A DNA stretch of 64,000 nt from NCBI GenBank assembly GCA_038502055.1, contig JAXRKN010000040.1, positions 2,728,001 to 2,792,000 of the forward strand, in the 5' to 3' direction. The DNA is from Tanytarsus gracilentus. Its lineage: Eukaryota; Arthropoda; Insecta; Diptera; Chironomidae. Below, in pieces: positions 13,201-26,382 of the stretch. The translations under genes were made by a program, and so were the position numbers. Position 1 is the first letter of the stretch, and every line of letters begins with the position of its first letter. Under the pieces are notes generated by a model. It was not told the origin of the DNA and ran no database searches. It saw nothing but the letters and a program-made list of their open reading frames with translations.

Positions 13201-16200
13201 TTGCTCCATCTTCACTCCTCACACACATATGCTAACTGCTGTGTATGCGAGAATGTCGCTCTCGGGAAATGTTAGTGAGTTGTAACCAAAAAGTAAACTC
13301 AGTTTTCAGCCCGCAATTCCACATTACAAAATTTCGCAGTTACCAAGTTAGTAATTTGTAAGGGACTAACTTACGTGGGTAGTGAGAGAGAATTTTCATC
13401 ATAAAAATTTAATTTTAGAAAAGTTTTGTAACCACACAAAAGTCAAAACTGAATTGTTCATAGTTTAAGATTAGAGCTTGTGTGGCACCTATCGTGCATG
13501 CAAACTAGCTGATATGGGTTAAAAGTGAGAGTCAAAATCCTCTACATACACATATATGAGGGTGTCACTTAATAATTCATTGTGAGAACTTTTTCTGAAT
13601 GTTTTATGATCAAATTTTCTATAAAAAGCTTAACAACGCAACTTTGTGAAAAGTTCAATGTGACTCATCAAAAATTCATTTTTGAAAGTTCAAGCCTTTA
13701 AAATTAATAGAGTTGTTGAGGAGTGGCATTAAGGAAAGCTTCCAATAACAAGCATGGTTTGAGTTTTCATTATAAATTTACCTAATCATCATGCCGATGT
13801 GATAAAATTTTCAGAAGCTTTTCAAATAACCACAGGTATCGATTACTATCATATGCAAGCTCTTGTTTTCCATAGAAATTGCGTCAATGTGTATAATTAG
13901 AGGACGTAGAACTTGCTTGTCATGGTAATTAGTGAATATCGAACTTGATACAGAAATTGATATTTCATCGCTTCTGCCTCAATTAAATAGGTAAGGAGGT
14001 CATCGTTACACAACTATATATAGAGTTAGCGGCGATTAAAATTCCTCTTTCAACATATTGGAATTTTTTAAATCTACCCACATTAATTTTACTCACGTTC
14101 ACTCTTGTTCTTTACTAAATTATCATCCATACTTAGCTCTCTCACATATATTAGTATGCAAATGTGTGATGGCGTAGAGTTGACAAGGATAAAAAGCTCA
14201 ACTTAGTGGAAAAGAGATATGAAAATAGTTATAAAAGGGGGAAGATTTAAGAAAAGATGCCGAAGCATGTGAGTGCTGAGTGAATAACATGAGATTTGCC
14301 AATAAAAACTTATTGAAATCGGTTCATGAATAATTTTTAGATTTATTATTATGGGATTCGATTTCGCGAAGTTGCTTAAGATATTTTTAGCGTAACCCAC
14401 ACAAAGTGTGGTAACGCTTATATGCTCGTATTTCCGTCGTCTGTCCGTCTGTCTGTCCGTTCCTTCGAGATCTCGGCCCCTGGACCAGCTAGAGACTTCT
14501 AGTTTTCGCCAGATGGTAGGTCTGTTGGTCTATATTAGCCCATTTTTGGAATTTTTTGGGTCATGACCATAGGTCGTGCCACGGACCGCCATAATGTCCA
14601 TTTTTCATACAAATTTTCTCTTATATGGCTTCATGGGTATCGTTGAACTCGTAATTTGACCAGGAATTGGTTGCTAGTGGAACATGATGGAAAATGGAAC
14701 ATGACGGAAAATGGAACATAATGGAAAATGGAACATAATGGAAAATGGAACATAATGGAAAATGGAACATGATGGAAAATGGAACATGATAGAAAATGGA
14801 ACATAATGGAAATGGAACATGTTGGAAAATGGAACATGATGGAAAATGGAACATAATGGAAAATGGAACATGATGGAAAATGGAACATGATGGAAAATGG
14901 AACATGATGGAAAATGGAACATAATGGAAAATGGAACATGATGGAAAATAGAACATGATGGAAATGGAACATGATGGAAAATGGAACATAACTTCTCTAA
15001 AATGATTTCTCTAAGCCTTCCCCTATTTTTCATATATAAGGCAAAAATTTTCTCTCTCAAGCTCATTTATATTTCAACCACGGAAGAGTCAACATCGTAA
15101 GGTAAGGCTTCCCCAAGGCTTCACCTATAAGGCTTCCCCAATGCTTCACCTAAAAGGCTTCCCCAAGGCTTCACCTAAAACGCTCTACCCGTGGCTTCCC
15201 CAAGGCTTCCCCAAGACTTCCCCTAAAAGGCTTCCCCAAGTCTTCTCCTAAAAGGCTTCCCCAAAATGACTCTCAATACCGATCTGTTACAGTGGGTTAC
15301 GCGGCAACACCCACGTGTGGGTTTTGAAACATTTTTTCTTCCTCTTCTCAGTGAAAAAATATCGCTTCTCGATATTCATTCTTCAAACTTATGGAATGGA
15401 AAAGCAATAAGGAAGTATAATGGTTCATGATGGCACAGAGCAAATTTGGATAAAGAAAGTTATCGAAACATATTGAATTGTTCTTGCTTTTCATTTTCAA
15501 TTTCCATTGGTGTTCCACAAAATTTTTAAATTATAGCGCGAGCGAGGAAAAAGTTCAACCTATTACGTCAATGCGAGATAATTTTAGGGTGGTGGAAGCG
15601 GCTTTCTGTTAGATCAACCATTAAGTTAAGAATAGACATTTATTTATTTGCAAGAATAAATTTTATTTTGCTCTCGTAAATTAACCACAAAATTCCGAAA
15701 ATGTCCAACCTTTGACGTAAAGTGCTTCAAATGAAATATTTCGACAAGTTTTTAGTGACCGAAATGATTTATTGTAATTAAGGCCTTTTTGAACCGCACA
15801 AATAGTCGTAGAGTCTCCCTCAAAATTGAACAATCAAATCCCGCACATTTCACAAAAACAATGAAACGAGTGAGGAGAGAAAATATTAGGAAAAGGCGGC
15901 AGCAGCAGAAGCGGCAATAGGAAAATCGAAGAGTGAAAATTTTTTGTGCTAAGCCATCAGATTTGCTGATTTGTCGATCCAACGATTCTTTCATATTTTT
16001 TTTCCTACACAGTGGCGTGGAAATCTGTTTCCGAAACGAAAAATATATTTGATGAGGGGATCAAGAAAGCTTCTCTTTTTTGTCGTGGAGGGGAAGTGAG
16101 AAGGTATCAAAAAGGAAACATGAAGAAGTGATTTTAAAGGCATTCATGTGAATCCTGCACGTACTTTAAAGAGTACAAATCGGAGCGCAACTCATTCGCT

Positions 16201-19200
16201 TTTCCCTTTTGCTTACTATACGCTCCATATTTCACATTTCAGATTCAGCATTGCGGAAGTGATGGGAAAAATTGAATTTTTCCATGGAGAAATCAGGAAA
16301 GGAAATAATTGCTCTACAGTGGTTGCGCTTCTACCTCTCTGCGAGCTCTTATACATTTATATGAGAGCTTTTTTATGTCTCAAATAAAAGAAGATAAGGA
16401 GGAAAATTGGAGTGAAAAATAAAAATCACGCAAAAGATGAAAATATTTTTTTTATATACGTTCATCAGATGAAAAAGAGGCAAAAGCTGAAATGATTGGG
16501 AACCCTTTTTAATATTGAGGCATGCAGTAAAATATAAATTTTTAAATGCGTCACATTTCATCATCTTCACGTTACTAACGATGATGACTGAATAAATGTT
16601 AGATGTATGCTGCTGTTGGTTCATAATTTAAGGAATTACAAGCAGGGTGCTGAAATTTGAAATTAAAATATAAAACAGCACAGTTTATTTTTGCGCACAC
16701 ACTTGACATTTTCAAGAATTATTCACTAAATGTTTATAGTAACACACACACACACACACCGCGCGTGTAGCAACAGTAACATCAAAACATAAAGACATAA
16801 AATATTGTTGATGTCTTTTTAGCTCCAAAAACGCTTTTAATGGAACACGAAAAACTTTTCTGCCTGGCAATAAAAACACTCCTTTCCGGAGCTAGAGTGC
16901 GAGAAAAAGGATTTTCAGTTTGTGCCACAAACAAACACATATTTCACAATGAATCACTCGTGTGCGCCTAGATTTTGCTACCACACACTTAGCCACTATT
17001 TCCTTCACACTCACTGCCAAAATTACCATTGTCGGCCCTTTTTTCGCACAACATTTCATATAAAATGATGTGATGCCATCACATATTCATCCCTTTTTCT
17101 TTTCGCATATTTCGCTTCTCACAACAAGATCTAGAGCGACGTGAAACGACTTGATTTAAGTTATGGAAATTTTCTCCAAACTATTTCTCATTTTACGAGC
17201 CTTTTTTTATATGTGAGATGGGATAAAAAACTTTTCTCGCTTTCTCCTGAGCACCCGGTTTTTGAATATGAATTAAATTAAAATTTTCAAATTTATGGAC
17301 GTGCGGATGAGAGTCTCATTTATCAAAAAAAAGCCAAGTGAATGATATTTTTCCTGCTTTTGATGAGCGTCAGATCCACTTGACTCATTTGCAAGCCACT
17401 TGAAATCTCTCATTTTATTCACATCAACAGCATGTTGAACATGAGTCGTTGAGTGAACGGTATATATACACAATCTCATCCACATGCATATCATTCTCTG
17501 TTGATGACGAAGTTTTTTAAAAACTTAACTTTATTAATTACGATCGTAATCAAATTTTTTGTGTTTCATGAGTTTGCTAACAAAAAGCTGTAAAAGTGTG
17601 GCTGAGAGGCACAAACGATGATAAGGACTGAAACTGGACATACAAAGCTCGACAGAGGCCCAAAAAATGAGGATTAATTACTTTATTATTCACGCACATA
17701 CACACACACAGAAATTATTTCTCCTTCCGTTTTCTTTATAATTATTTTACTACACTGGAGAGATAGAGATAATTGAGAATGAGTAGAAAGGACCGGGGCA
17801 TTATTTATTTCTACATTGAAGGAGAAGTGAAGTGAATTTGAAGGAGGGAAGGACATAAAAATTAATAAGGAATTTCTTTTGGGAAATAGAGAAACAGAGA
17901 GATAAAAATAAATAAAATAAACTCGAAAAGATAATTAATTTATAATTATAATTTACAAATTTTTATATGGCGGAATTAGAAAGGCTTTTTTTGGAGGGAG
18001 GTTTGCCAAAGAAACTTTTGCCTACATTTAAGAGTGAGAATTGAATATTTACTTTCGTTACTTTTACTCCCATTACCTTCTGTGTCCATCTCTAAGTTAA
18101 ATTAGAAAACTTAAATTGTATAAAATCTTGAGTGTAAATTATGTGTGTCTGTATGTAGTATGAAGATTCTCCAATTTTTATTCGTCGGATAATTTTTAGT
18201 TTTGCGCGCCTCGCAAAATTTTACTTTTCTTTTCTTTCTCTTGTTAAATTTCTTATCATTTGGGGAAATTTCAAATCCTTCGTCGCAATATCAAATATCA
18301 TATGCCACACAAAAAATTAACACACGCCAGGTATGTATCCGAATTTTTATCTTGACTGAAAAGTTTTTCAATTCAACTTCACAATCGTGGCAGGATGCAC
18401 AAAAAAATACGGATAAATTTCACTTTACATTTACATTTATTAGTCGGAAGAAAAAATTAAAAAAGTTTCATATAGTGATAACAATGAGAGCCCAACGGTA
18501 GACTCAACTGTACCGAGTGAACGTAAAAAAATAACTGCGGATGTTAGAAAAAGCATCAGACTCGTTTTATTACTTCAACCCCTCATACACGTCGTCACAC
18601 AAAGCGACACGAGCGACCGAAGTTTTAGTAATGGCACAAAATGAGAGTCATGAGAGACTTTTATTATCAGCAAACTTTTCTCTCGCTCTTTTTCGAGAGA
18701 GATAAAAAGAGAGAATGCTTTTAGTCTCTGAGAGAAAACCAGAGAGTAAGAAAGCTTTCGAGAGAGAAGGATGTTGAAGAGAGTAAAATTCGAAAGAGAG
18801 TTAGAGATCTTTATGCAGCATTAAATGTTTTAATGTTGCGAAAGGACACAGAGCGAGTGAGAAAAGAAAAACGATGCAGTGGTGAATGGGGTTGAAGATT
18901 TTGCCATCATCATCGTCACTTATTTCTTTTCTTATATTTTCTTATTTTTCTTTTCCTTTATGCTCCCTTTTATGTGTGCAGCTAATTCTCCATTCACATC
19001 ATATAAAAATGAAAGAAAGCTCTTTAGATTGACGCTAATTTAGCTTTTAATGTGCTTTAGTAATCACATTTTTCTCTCTTGATTGAATATCCTCCTTCTT
19101 ATAAATGTACGAAAGGCGACGATAAAAAGAGGGAAAATTGAATGAAAAGAGCAAAGAATGATGGTTCTTGAAGTGAAGTGCAGTGTGGTTTATTGAAAAC

Positions 19201-22200
19201 TGTTTTAATCATAGCACTTGAAAAAAATTGTTTACTATGACTGCAATTTCTCGTTTTAAAGTAAGTTGACAAAAATAAAGTTAAATTAAAATTTTTGTGC
19301 TGACAAGTTGTTCCGCTTTTAGAGATGTTTATAAATAATTTTACTAGATTTTAACATGCGCATTGATGCAAAAAAAAACTTTTTAAAATAATTAATGTAC
19401 TTAGATTAAAAGCTTCTAAAATAAAAGCTTTTGAAAATTCTTTATATAAAAGCTTTATCAAAAAGCTCGCTTTGCTTCCACAAAGTTTTTGCCATAAAAT
19501 CCATAAACATAAATTGAAAAATATTCTCATTTCAATATCATAGCTGTAAATTATTCCATTTCTCATTGACATAAAAAATTGCCCTTGTCTCCATAGCTGA
19601 ACTGAATTTTTTTGCTGAAGACGACATAAAATTGTAAATAAATTTCATTTGCAGATGCCATCTTTCAATTTTCCTCGCTTTACTGCTTATCCTCAATGAA
19701 CAACAACAACAACGATCTTACAATAAAATTTTTCGTGAGAAAGGCTTGACGTTGATATGTGCCCTTGAGACCTACGTAAATTTCCTTGCCACATTCTCAA
19801 GTATCTGCGGATGTTATATAAATTACATCTCTTCGATATATATCACATCAATCTCATGCAGAATTAGATGAAGCAATATTTTATACCGACATATCGATGC
19901 GTATCAAATAAATGTGTGTGAGGCATATAAAAGAGAGAGAGAAAATGGTGTAAGATTGTTGATGATGGTAACGACAAGTGATGATGACGAAGAAAAAACC
20001 TAATCAATCATCACATATATGTCAACGTGTGCTTTTTCTTCGATTATCTTTCTTTTGCCTTCCGCAGAATTTTTTTTTCGGAAGTTCTTTCGTGTGCGTT
20101 TGATGATGGAACGTGCCGCTAGCTTTTCTCTAACTTTTTTGTGCCTTTTGATGTTTTATTATATTAAGCTCTATATATAAGTTTGTTATGACTGACGATG
20201 AAGGAATGGAATGTCGGAGGATTTTCAACAGGTAGAAGCAACTTCAAAAAACAATTTTGTAAAAGGAATGCGCGCGTGCCATGTCCAATTTGAATAATTT
20301 ATTATTGTGCCGTGTTGCTGTTATAATTTCACGCTGCTTTTTACATTTTTCAAGCACACACTGATGAAATAAACTGCAAACAATTACAGCATGAAATGAA
20401 AAAGTCAAAGCTTGATGGTGAGCTAATTAAATTAAATTATCATCTCGTGTACAATAAAATACGCATCGTGCAAATCGTTATTCACGCAGTTTTATCTCTC
20501 CTTTTTATGTGTAAGCAATTTGCCTCCTAAATATCTATAACTTAAGCACAGAACAAACACCTTTCGACGTTAGATTCACGTAACACTAAAATTTTTATTT
20601 ATCATTTTAGTCACCATCATGATGCCATAAAAAAGGAGAAGCTAAAAATAGAAAGACCATTAAAGTGTGTGAGTGAAGTGCCAGCCCAAATAAAGAAGGA
20701 AAAGGGGACGTTGTTCGGAGAGAAATGAATCACGATAAGCACATTGAAGGTGGCTCACGAGGAAATGAGCGAAAACAGAGAGAGAAAATGCCCTTAGAGA
20801 TAATTATTATCTCACACACACACACTTTATGTCCTCCCAACTCACATGAATCTTCCCATGCGTGTTGCGAGAGTAAATTAAAAGCGTTCTTGGTAATCGT
20901 GTGCGCGATTAAATGTGTTACATCCATAAAAATGGTTAAATGAATGAAAATTTGGACAAAATGATAACAATATCCAGCATTTCACCCTCGAGAGCTGAGC
21001 ACAGAGAAAAGAAAAGCTTTTATCGGGAGGCGGAGAAGATGAGAAAGAGGACGTTTGAATGAAAATATATAGAATAAGCGGCATTGCGGCGTGTTTTGTG
21101 TTTGCGAGAAGGTCAAAGCGACTCTAGTAACAATATATCATTCAGCAATTCGCTTAATCATAATTTTAATGCTCCTTTGTGTGTACATTCCACACACAAT
21201 CTACGTTTTTTTAGTTTTTCGTCACGGCTCTTAATGTTATGTTTATCGATTTTTGTTCTGCTTGCTGCTGCTGAATGGAAAATGAAAAGCATAACAGAAC
21301 GAGCCGAGAGTGAGAAGTGAAAAAATTGAAAGAATGGTAAAGAATGTGTATGGAGTGAACATAATTTTTAAAAACTAAATGATGATGGTGGTGTTTATAT
21401 ATACACAGAGCATGTACATTATTTAGTGAGTATCTGTTATGTGTGTTTATTTATGGCAAAAGCAGCATCATATAAATTAAAAAAAAGCTTCTCCTCATTC
21501 AAGCGCGCATTGGCGCCATTCACAAGTATCAATAAAATATCGACGACGAAATTTTTATGACTGCAAAAACTTCATTTTAATATATACAGCAAGGATAACT
21601 GCTGTTTCTCCTTTTTTTGCGCTTTCACATAAGACAAAAAAATCATGTAAAAAGAAAAAGATGCATCAGCTGAGCGGATGAAAATTTGAAATCAATAATA
21701 AGGCAAACTTTCTTTTTTTTGGTCGTTCAAGTTAAAAAAGCTGCATAAGAAAAAATTTGTATAAAAAAAGTTTTGGATACTTAGAAAAGTGTAATCATAA
21801 GAAGGTACATAGAAAGAATGGTGATGATGATGAGGGGAGGAGGGAATGATGGGAAAAAGAAGAAGTTCTTTTTACGTAAGTGCTGTGTGCCAATTTTTTA
21901 TACATATTTTCTTGTTCGTCGAGAGAAACTTAAACACACCTAAAGAATGAGAATTTTGATTTAAATTTGGTGTATTTTCTTTGTCATAGTGAAAGACATC
22001 TAATTATCCCAGATTAATATATGGCTAGATGCAAGTTGAATGTGTGTAAAATATGCGTGTGAAAATGATCAGAACTCACCATTACTTCCATAACCGCTTC
22101 CGTGTCCAACGGAGTAAGTTCCCGATACGGGTGGATGTCGATTGGAATTCCGGCGATTGTCGGCGTCCTGCATAGCCATCATTTTAATTGGCATGGGACC

Positions 22201-22236
22201 CGATTGTCCTGGATAACCCGCTGTCATTTCCATCAT
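1232..22236 (-). CDS. Stomatin/MEC-2-like protein, paralog A (spliced, 3' end beyond window)
   Basis: Coding exons in transcript order: 22236-22080, 9027-8918, 6799-6727, 5044-4962, 3717-3667, 3599-3513, 3218-3153, 2316-2295, 2206-2189, 2083-2068, 1471-1423, 1363-1232. Phases agree throughout and give 288 aa. The final exon (about 30 aa, expected to start TLNTISAEK) is not in the window. The N-terminus (1-52) is variable. A hydrophobic hairpin follows (about 66-88, CGKILIF...LTMPFSLLVCFK), with the Pro that keeps stomatins as monotopic inner-leaflet proteins and cysteines that could be palmitoylated. Next comes the SPFH/PHB domain (VVQEYERAVIFRLGRL, RTRTYDVPPQE, VLTKDSVTVSVD, NVENAHHSTRLLAQTTLRN, GTRHLHEILSERM) and the C-terminal helix (REARAKVIAAEGEQKASRAL). 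The family oligomerises and modulates channels in cholesterol-rich membrane. The start is the MMEM Met; the upstream extension has only a TTG. The intron after PPQE lacks a GT donor. Family assignment is certain; ortholog identity is not. Confidence 0.9.
3402..3502. mobile_element. 101-bp MITE inside a stomatin A intron
   Basis: The ends GGGTTCGTTCGTAAATTACG (left) and CGTAGTTTACGAGCGAAACC (right) are inverted repeats over about 24 bp with a few mismatches. The interior is about 50 bp of non-coding DNA. It lies in the 294-nt intron between exons 3599-3513 and 3218-3153, with its right end about 10 bp from the splice donor. A clear target duplication was not found. Confidence 0.7.
10329..10362 (-). 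CDS. Candidate alternative first coding exon of stomatin A
   Basis: A short minus-strand exon reads MNQNNLVYRTG and then one base before a GTAAAT donor. The phase (1) is exactly that of the main first exon at 22080-22236, so either can join the exon at 8918-9027 (G+CT = Ala, then DEKENYEAS). The ATG has an AAAATG context. The same frame stays open upstream to a TAG near 10447, but contains only a TTG there, so an internal exon with an upstream acceptor is also possible. It would replace the 52-residue N-terminus with an 11-residue one and keep the hairpin and SPFH domain. RNA evidence is needed to confirm it. Confidence 0.55.
14679..14989. repeat. 17-bp tandem array in HINE copy 1
   Basis: About 18 copies of GGAAAATGGAACAT(A/G)AT with occasional one-base variants. 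Because 17 is not a multiple of 3, all minus-strand frames stay open and produce overlapping Phe/His/Ser/Cys ORFs that are not genes. Confidence 0.95.
15108..15265. repeat. Imperfect 25-26-bp array (AAGGCTTCCCC) in HINE copy 1
   Basis: Degenerate tandem units built on AAGGCTTCCCCAAGGCTTCACCTA fill the space between the 17-bp array and the right end of the element. Copy 2 has a related motif on the other strand (GGGAAGCC) in the same place. Confidence 0.8.
18681..18806. repeat. GAGA-rich purine stretch
   Basis: Many AGAGAG runs in about 125 bp, opening with a hairpin TCTCTCG...CGAGAGA. In flies such runs bind GAGA factor, but simple purine repeats are also common. Function is not shown. Confidence 0.4.
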
Positions 22237-25200
22237 CACTTTCGTGAGCAAAGGTCGTAACTTTTTTTTCTTCAAAACGAATCGAGTTGGGAAATGAGGC
22301 AATTGAAAAAGGCTCTTTTTAGTTACTAGCTATTTAAGTATCACCAGTTCAACTATAAAAATTGGCAATTCGTTGTCGTTTCTGATTTTTTTTTCGTTAT
22401 ATATAAACTCAAATAATGGCAGTTCAATGCGCTCTTGTTCTCTCGAATATTTCTAGACACACATAAAAGAGCTCCTTTGTCTCGTGTCCTTTTTTATTAT
22501 TATTATTATAACGTCGCAGTTATTATGTGAATGCTATATATCTCACAACAATGACGTTTTTAAAATGCAGAGAAACGGATGCTGAGAAGCGTAAAACAAA
22601 ATAGGACAAACATTATACAATGTGGAGGGAGGGGAATAAAAATGTTTGCTGTTTAAGGAAGTGGATAGAGAATGGCGATAGGAAATTTCTTACACAATGC
22701 ACACGTTTTCACATTAATTTTTTTACTTCTTTCGTCTCTTATATTTTTTTTCATTCAAACAAAACACACACTTTATTAATGTTTTATAATTTTTTTCCTT
22801 CTCTGGCTCTTTTGTCGTTATAGCTCTCCTTTCTTCCTTGCTACGTATTTAACGTTTAACTGAAAGCACACAAAATATATTTCACAATGAAACTCTTTGT
22901 ATTCAAACCTCGCGCAAAATAATAGAAAAAATGAGAGAAGAAGAAAAAAGAACTTTTCTTTTATCACTCACTACACAAGAATGGGTAAAACAGAAAAAAG
23001 GGAATTCAGCCACAAGAACTTTTCCTATGGTGCGCTCTTTTCGAATGCGAGTGTGCACTAATGAAAATTACTACACAATTTGATTATGCTGTCGTCGACG
23101 GAGCAATGGGGAAAATGTTACGCTTTTTTTGGTGCTCACACGAGAAGAACATGATGATCGCTCCCGCGCTTGCGTTTAAACAAATTTTTCGTTTTTCTCC
23201 CTCGGAAAGCACTCACAAGCAACAACATTCCTATGCTCTCATCTCATTTTCTCTCCGGCACTGAAGAGAATCCTCTGAGTTCGCTCAATATTCTATGTAG
23301 AGATGGAGAAAAAGCACTTTAAACAGTTTGCTCTTTCGGAACCGAACAATGTTGCCAAAAAAAATATATAGACACACAATGCCTCGAGGCTTGCTTCTGA
23401 AATTTCTCTTCGCCATTCATCCGTAATGATAATGCCACTGACTGATGCTTTCTCTCTCAAATTTTATGTCTTTTACGTTGCACGAAAATTTTCTCATCAT
23501 TTTCTCCAATTCTTTTTATATCTCGGCTTGTGTATGATGTGTAATTTGGGTAAAGGAGACAACTAACAACAACTTGTGTGTGTGTATCAACAGGACAATT
23601 TTTTCATCATCAAGTGAGTAAAGAAAAAGATGTGGAAAATGCTCCTCTTTTATCGCTCTCGTAATGTCACTTTGAACATAATTGGAGAAGATGTCGTTGT
23701 TCGTTTCGGGAAATTGAAATTCAATGAGGAGGATTCTCGAACAAAAAATATGTTTTTCGTTTTAATCATTCTAAAATAAAATAAATTAGCCGGAAAAAAG
23801 TAATCATTGAGATTATGGTGAAGTTTTCATTAAATTTTTTACTTTACGCAAAGTTAAGCCACCAAAAGCTCTGTCAATTTGTCACGCGAAGCATAAAAAA
23901 TATTCCATTATCTTCGCTTCGCTTATAATTTTTCTAGATTTGCAATTTATGCAAAAAATATCATTCCGAGTAAGAGAAATGATGAAATGTAAGTGATGCT
24001 CACTTTGCATATTTACATTTCCCTTTTTCTAAAGCATAAAATTTACGGGATATTAACTTTTTCCTCATGCGCGCATCCTTTTCTCCACGATTGAAACGTA
24101 AGCGAGACCCAAATGAGATTTCCTGTTACCGTTTTATATTTTATTGAAATGCCGTTTATGCGATGATGCGCTTTCATCAATTCAGGAGTTTATATGTGTG
24201 GCATATGTGAAAACTAGGGCACAAATTTTAGAGTTTAATGCACCGGATATGAGAAAAAAATCCCTTCCACCTACTGCATCACACGGCTGCTGAAAATCCG
24301 ACATTTGGCTTTCATAACTTTATTATCACCATATCCCCACATCGTTTCATGTGCAAAGAATATTCACGGCATCATTCACGGCGCTGCGGATAAAAGGCGA
24401 ACGAAAGGAAAGAAACATAATCATGAAAGTGGAATGAATTAGAGAATTTTATGGTGCAAGAGTGAAAGGAGAGAAAGAGAAAACGAGAAAAGAAAATCTC
24501 CTTTTCTCCTTTCAATGAATAAAGCAAGCACTAAAGCTCGTTTTGTCTCATTCGAGAAAAGTAAAGCTTCCTTCAGTGTTTTTGATTCTCGCTTACAATG
24601 TACATATACACAAACTAAAACTCGCAACGTGTTCATGAGAATGAAAAATATTTCCGCCGCGCGCGCTCCAATTTTTACCGCAATTTTCTCGCTGAGTTGA
24701 GAGGAAACTTTCATTCACGACTATATCATCCGCGACTCGCAAGATGTTTGCCTCTTCGCCTTTTTATGTTGAAATTGTGATACAATTTTCGGTTTTATCT
24801 TCTTTTTGAGAGGAAAAAAGTGGGGTTTCATTGTTTCAAGTTGGCTTGGCAAGGCTTGCAAAAAGTTTTCTCTCTTTAGAATTTCTTCTCAAGACTCGTT
24901 CAACGACACAATTCAGCATCAAAATTGCTCTCAACTTTATACTTATATGAACGCAAAAGGGGGAAAGAAAGAAAAGTTTTTTCGTTGCTAAGCCATTTTT
25001 TAACGCAATATTTCTTGAAATGAATCTAATGTATGTCACTCATTGTGACAAATTGTGGCTGCTTCAATGGGGGTAAAAAGTTCTGAATATATTTTTATGA
25101 AAAAAATTATCATTTAAATGAGTAACATTTTACATACTTTATTTTTAAGGATGAGAAATTTTATAAGAAAAAATGTACTCAATAATCTTAATCGTATACG

Positions 25201-26267
25201 ATCGTATCATCAACACTATTGCTAACTCAGAATTCTCCCCATTCCCTCTCAATAAATTATCACGTGTTTAAAAAGAAAATTATATGCCCACATACATGTA
25301 AAATGAAAATTTGAAACACACAAACACACTTTATTGAGTTAAATTTTATTCACAACGAGGGCACCATTTACGTATTGGGAAAGAATTATTAATAATTTAG
25401 ATTTGAAATTTTTTCCACACATGAACGATACCAGAAAAAGTTAGTGTAATACGCGAAGTCAGAGGGACTTGAAGTCCTTTTAGGTTTAATTTCGGGCTAA
25501 AGAAAAATTCCATAAATTATTTTCGTCGCAAAAGCGAGCAAAAACGTTGCATTTTGTGAGTCTCGGCGTGAGTTGCATTTGAACTTCCCTTTTATTATTA
25601 TATGGCTCTTTTGTCTCTCGCTTCGACCTTCCTGCTACTGATACTACCCTACGACTATTCATGCTGGCTGGCTCTAGGACTTTGAAAAAGTTTTTAAAAC
25701 AAACATTCTCAAAAAGTACACACACACACACACACATACTAGAAAACTATTTATCGCAAATGGACCATTGCCAAAGTTGTAAAAAGCAATTTTAATGGTT
25801 CTTGGCAAATGTGAATTTCATGCGATGACGACTAAAGGACAACGACAATGAGGAAGAGTAAAGCATGTATATACATGGCGAGAGAGCGGCAGGAAGAAAG
25901 ATCAGAGTCATATATAGTCCTGGTAACGAGTGAGAGGAAACTGAAAATTTGCCAGTGTCTAGTGCTTTCTTCCCCTACTCTTTATAAAGTTTAGGATGAC
26001 AAAGGAATGCAATTTTCATATACATACACATCCTCCCCATCTACATTCAATTCAAATGGATTATACTTGGAAAATTTTAATCAACTCATTCATTAAATCA
26101 TTGCGGCTTTCTCTCATTTCTCCTACCCCTCCTCTATTCCTCTTGCATATGCATGAGAAATTGAATAATTCAAAGCTCACTTCCCACTTCTCTTTTTTTC
26201 ATGTACTATTTGCAGTTAAAGCAACAAATTCAACATAGTCGAGATAAAGAGGAGTGAGGGGGTAAAG
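22237..26267. other. Shared upstream region of the two stomatin genes
   Basis: Lies between the divergent start codons. It must hold the promoter of the main stomatin A transcript and that of the distal stomatin B exon, but no convincing TATA/initiator pair was found. Holds a TTA run near 22496 and an 18-bp CA repeat at about 25719-25736. ORFs here are unconvincing. Confidence 0.6.
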
Positions 26268-26382
26268 ATGACAACAGTTGAACCTATACCGCTCTCAGAA
26301 TTGAGAATTCCTAGTGGATTGAACGATGGAAAGAAATACAGAACAGAAGAGGATTATAGAATACGCATAATGAAAATTTTAG
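26268..26382 (+). CDS. Candidate alternative first coding exon of stomatin B
   Basis: An ATG in good context (AAAGATGAC) opens 38 codons (MTTVEPIPLSELRIPSG ... IRIMKIL) plus one base, followed by GTAAAT. Phase 1 matches the acceptor exon at 34455 (G+CG = Ala, then DDAEHHDES), so this could be a distal first exon of the plus-strand stomatin. The peptide is hydrophilic and non-repetitive, unlike chance ORFs nearby. Read without splicing, the frame continues to a stop at about 26553 with no recognisable domain, so a separate small protein cannot be excluded. Confidence 0.5.

Larger units (their letters stand above)
14383..15337 (+). mobile_element. HINE/DINE-1-like non-autonomous element, copy 1
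   Basis: Shares both ends and a core with the copy at 30425-31724. The left end reads ATTTTTAGCGTAACCCAC and then a small hairpin (CCACAC-AAA-GTGTGG). A (GTCT/GTCC)n microsatellite and a shared core (GAGATCTCGGC, GACTTCTAGTTTTCGCC) follow. The right end has GTGGGTTAC, inverted relative to the left GTAACCCAC, then a terminal hairpin ACCCACGTGTGGGT and TTTTGAAACATTTTTT. Subterminal inverted repeats, a GTCT-type microsatellite, internal tandem repeats and a 3' stem-loop are the hallmarks of Helentron-associated INEs such as DINE-1. No coding capacity. Lies in the large intron of stomatin A. Outer limits are set only by where the two copies stop matching. Confidence 0.75.
9028..22079. other. First intron of stomatin A (about 13 kb)
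   Basis: Contains the alternative first exon (10329-10362), HINE copy 1, a (CA)9 run at about 16742-16759 and a GAGA-rich stretch at 18681-18806. The remaining ORFs here are short, often start without ATG, and match no family I know. Confidence 0.7.

Noticed and set aside
14621..15066. Overlapping minus-strand ORFs of 113-130 codons rich in Phe, His, Ser and Cys
   Set aside because: They are translations of the 17-bp tandem array of HINE copy 1 in all three frames; no start context or splice signal supports them.
14383..15337. Classical Helitron (5'-TC, 3'-CTRR)
   Set aside because: A 3' hairpin is present but the end is not CTRR. Subterminal repeats and the GTCT run fit the Helentron/HINE type better.
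22237..22302. N-terminal extension of stomatin A before MMEM
   Set aside because: The extension begins at TTG, has no ATG and is Lys-rich unlike the rest; it is probably 5' UTR.
24439..25039. Overlapping short ORFs on both strands between the stomatin genes
   Set aside because: Basic low-complexity peptides on both strands of one segment, without domain, splice or start support.
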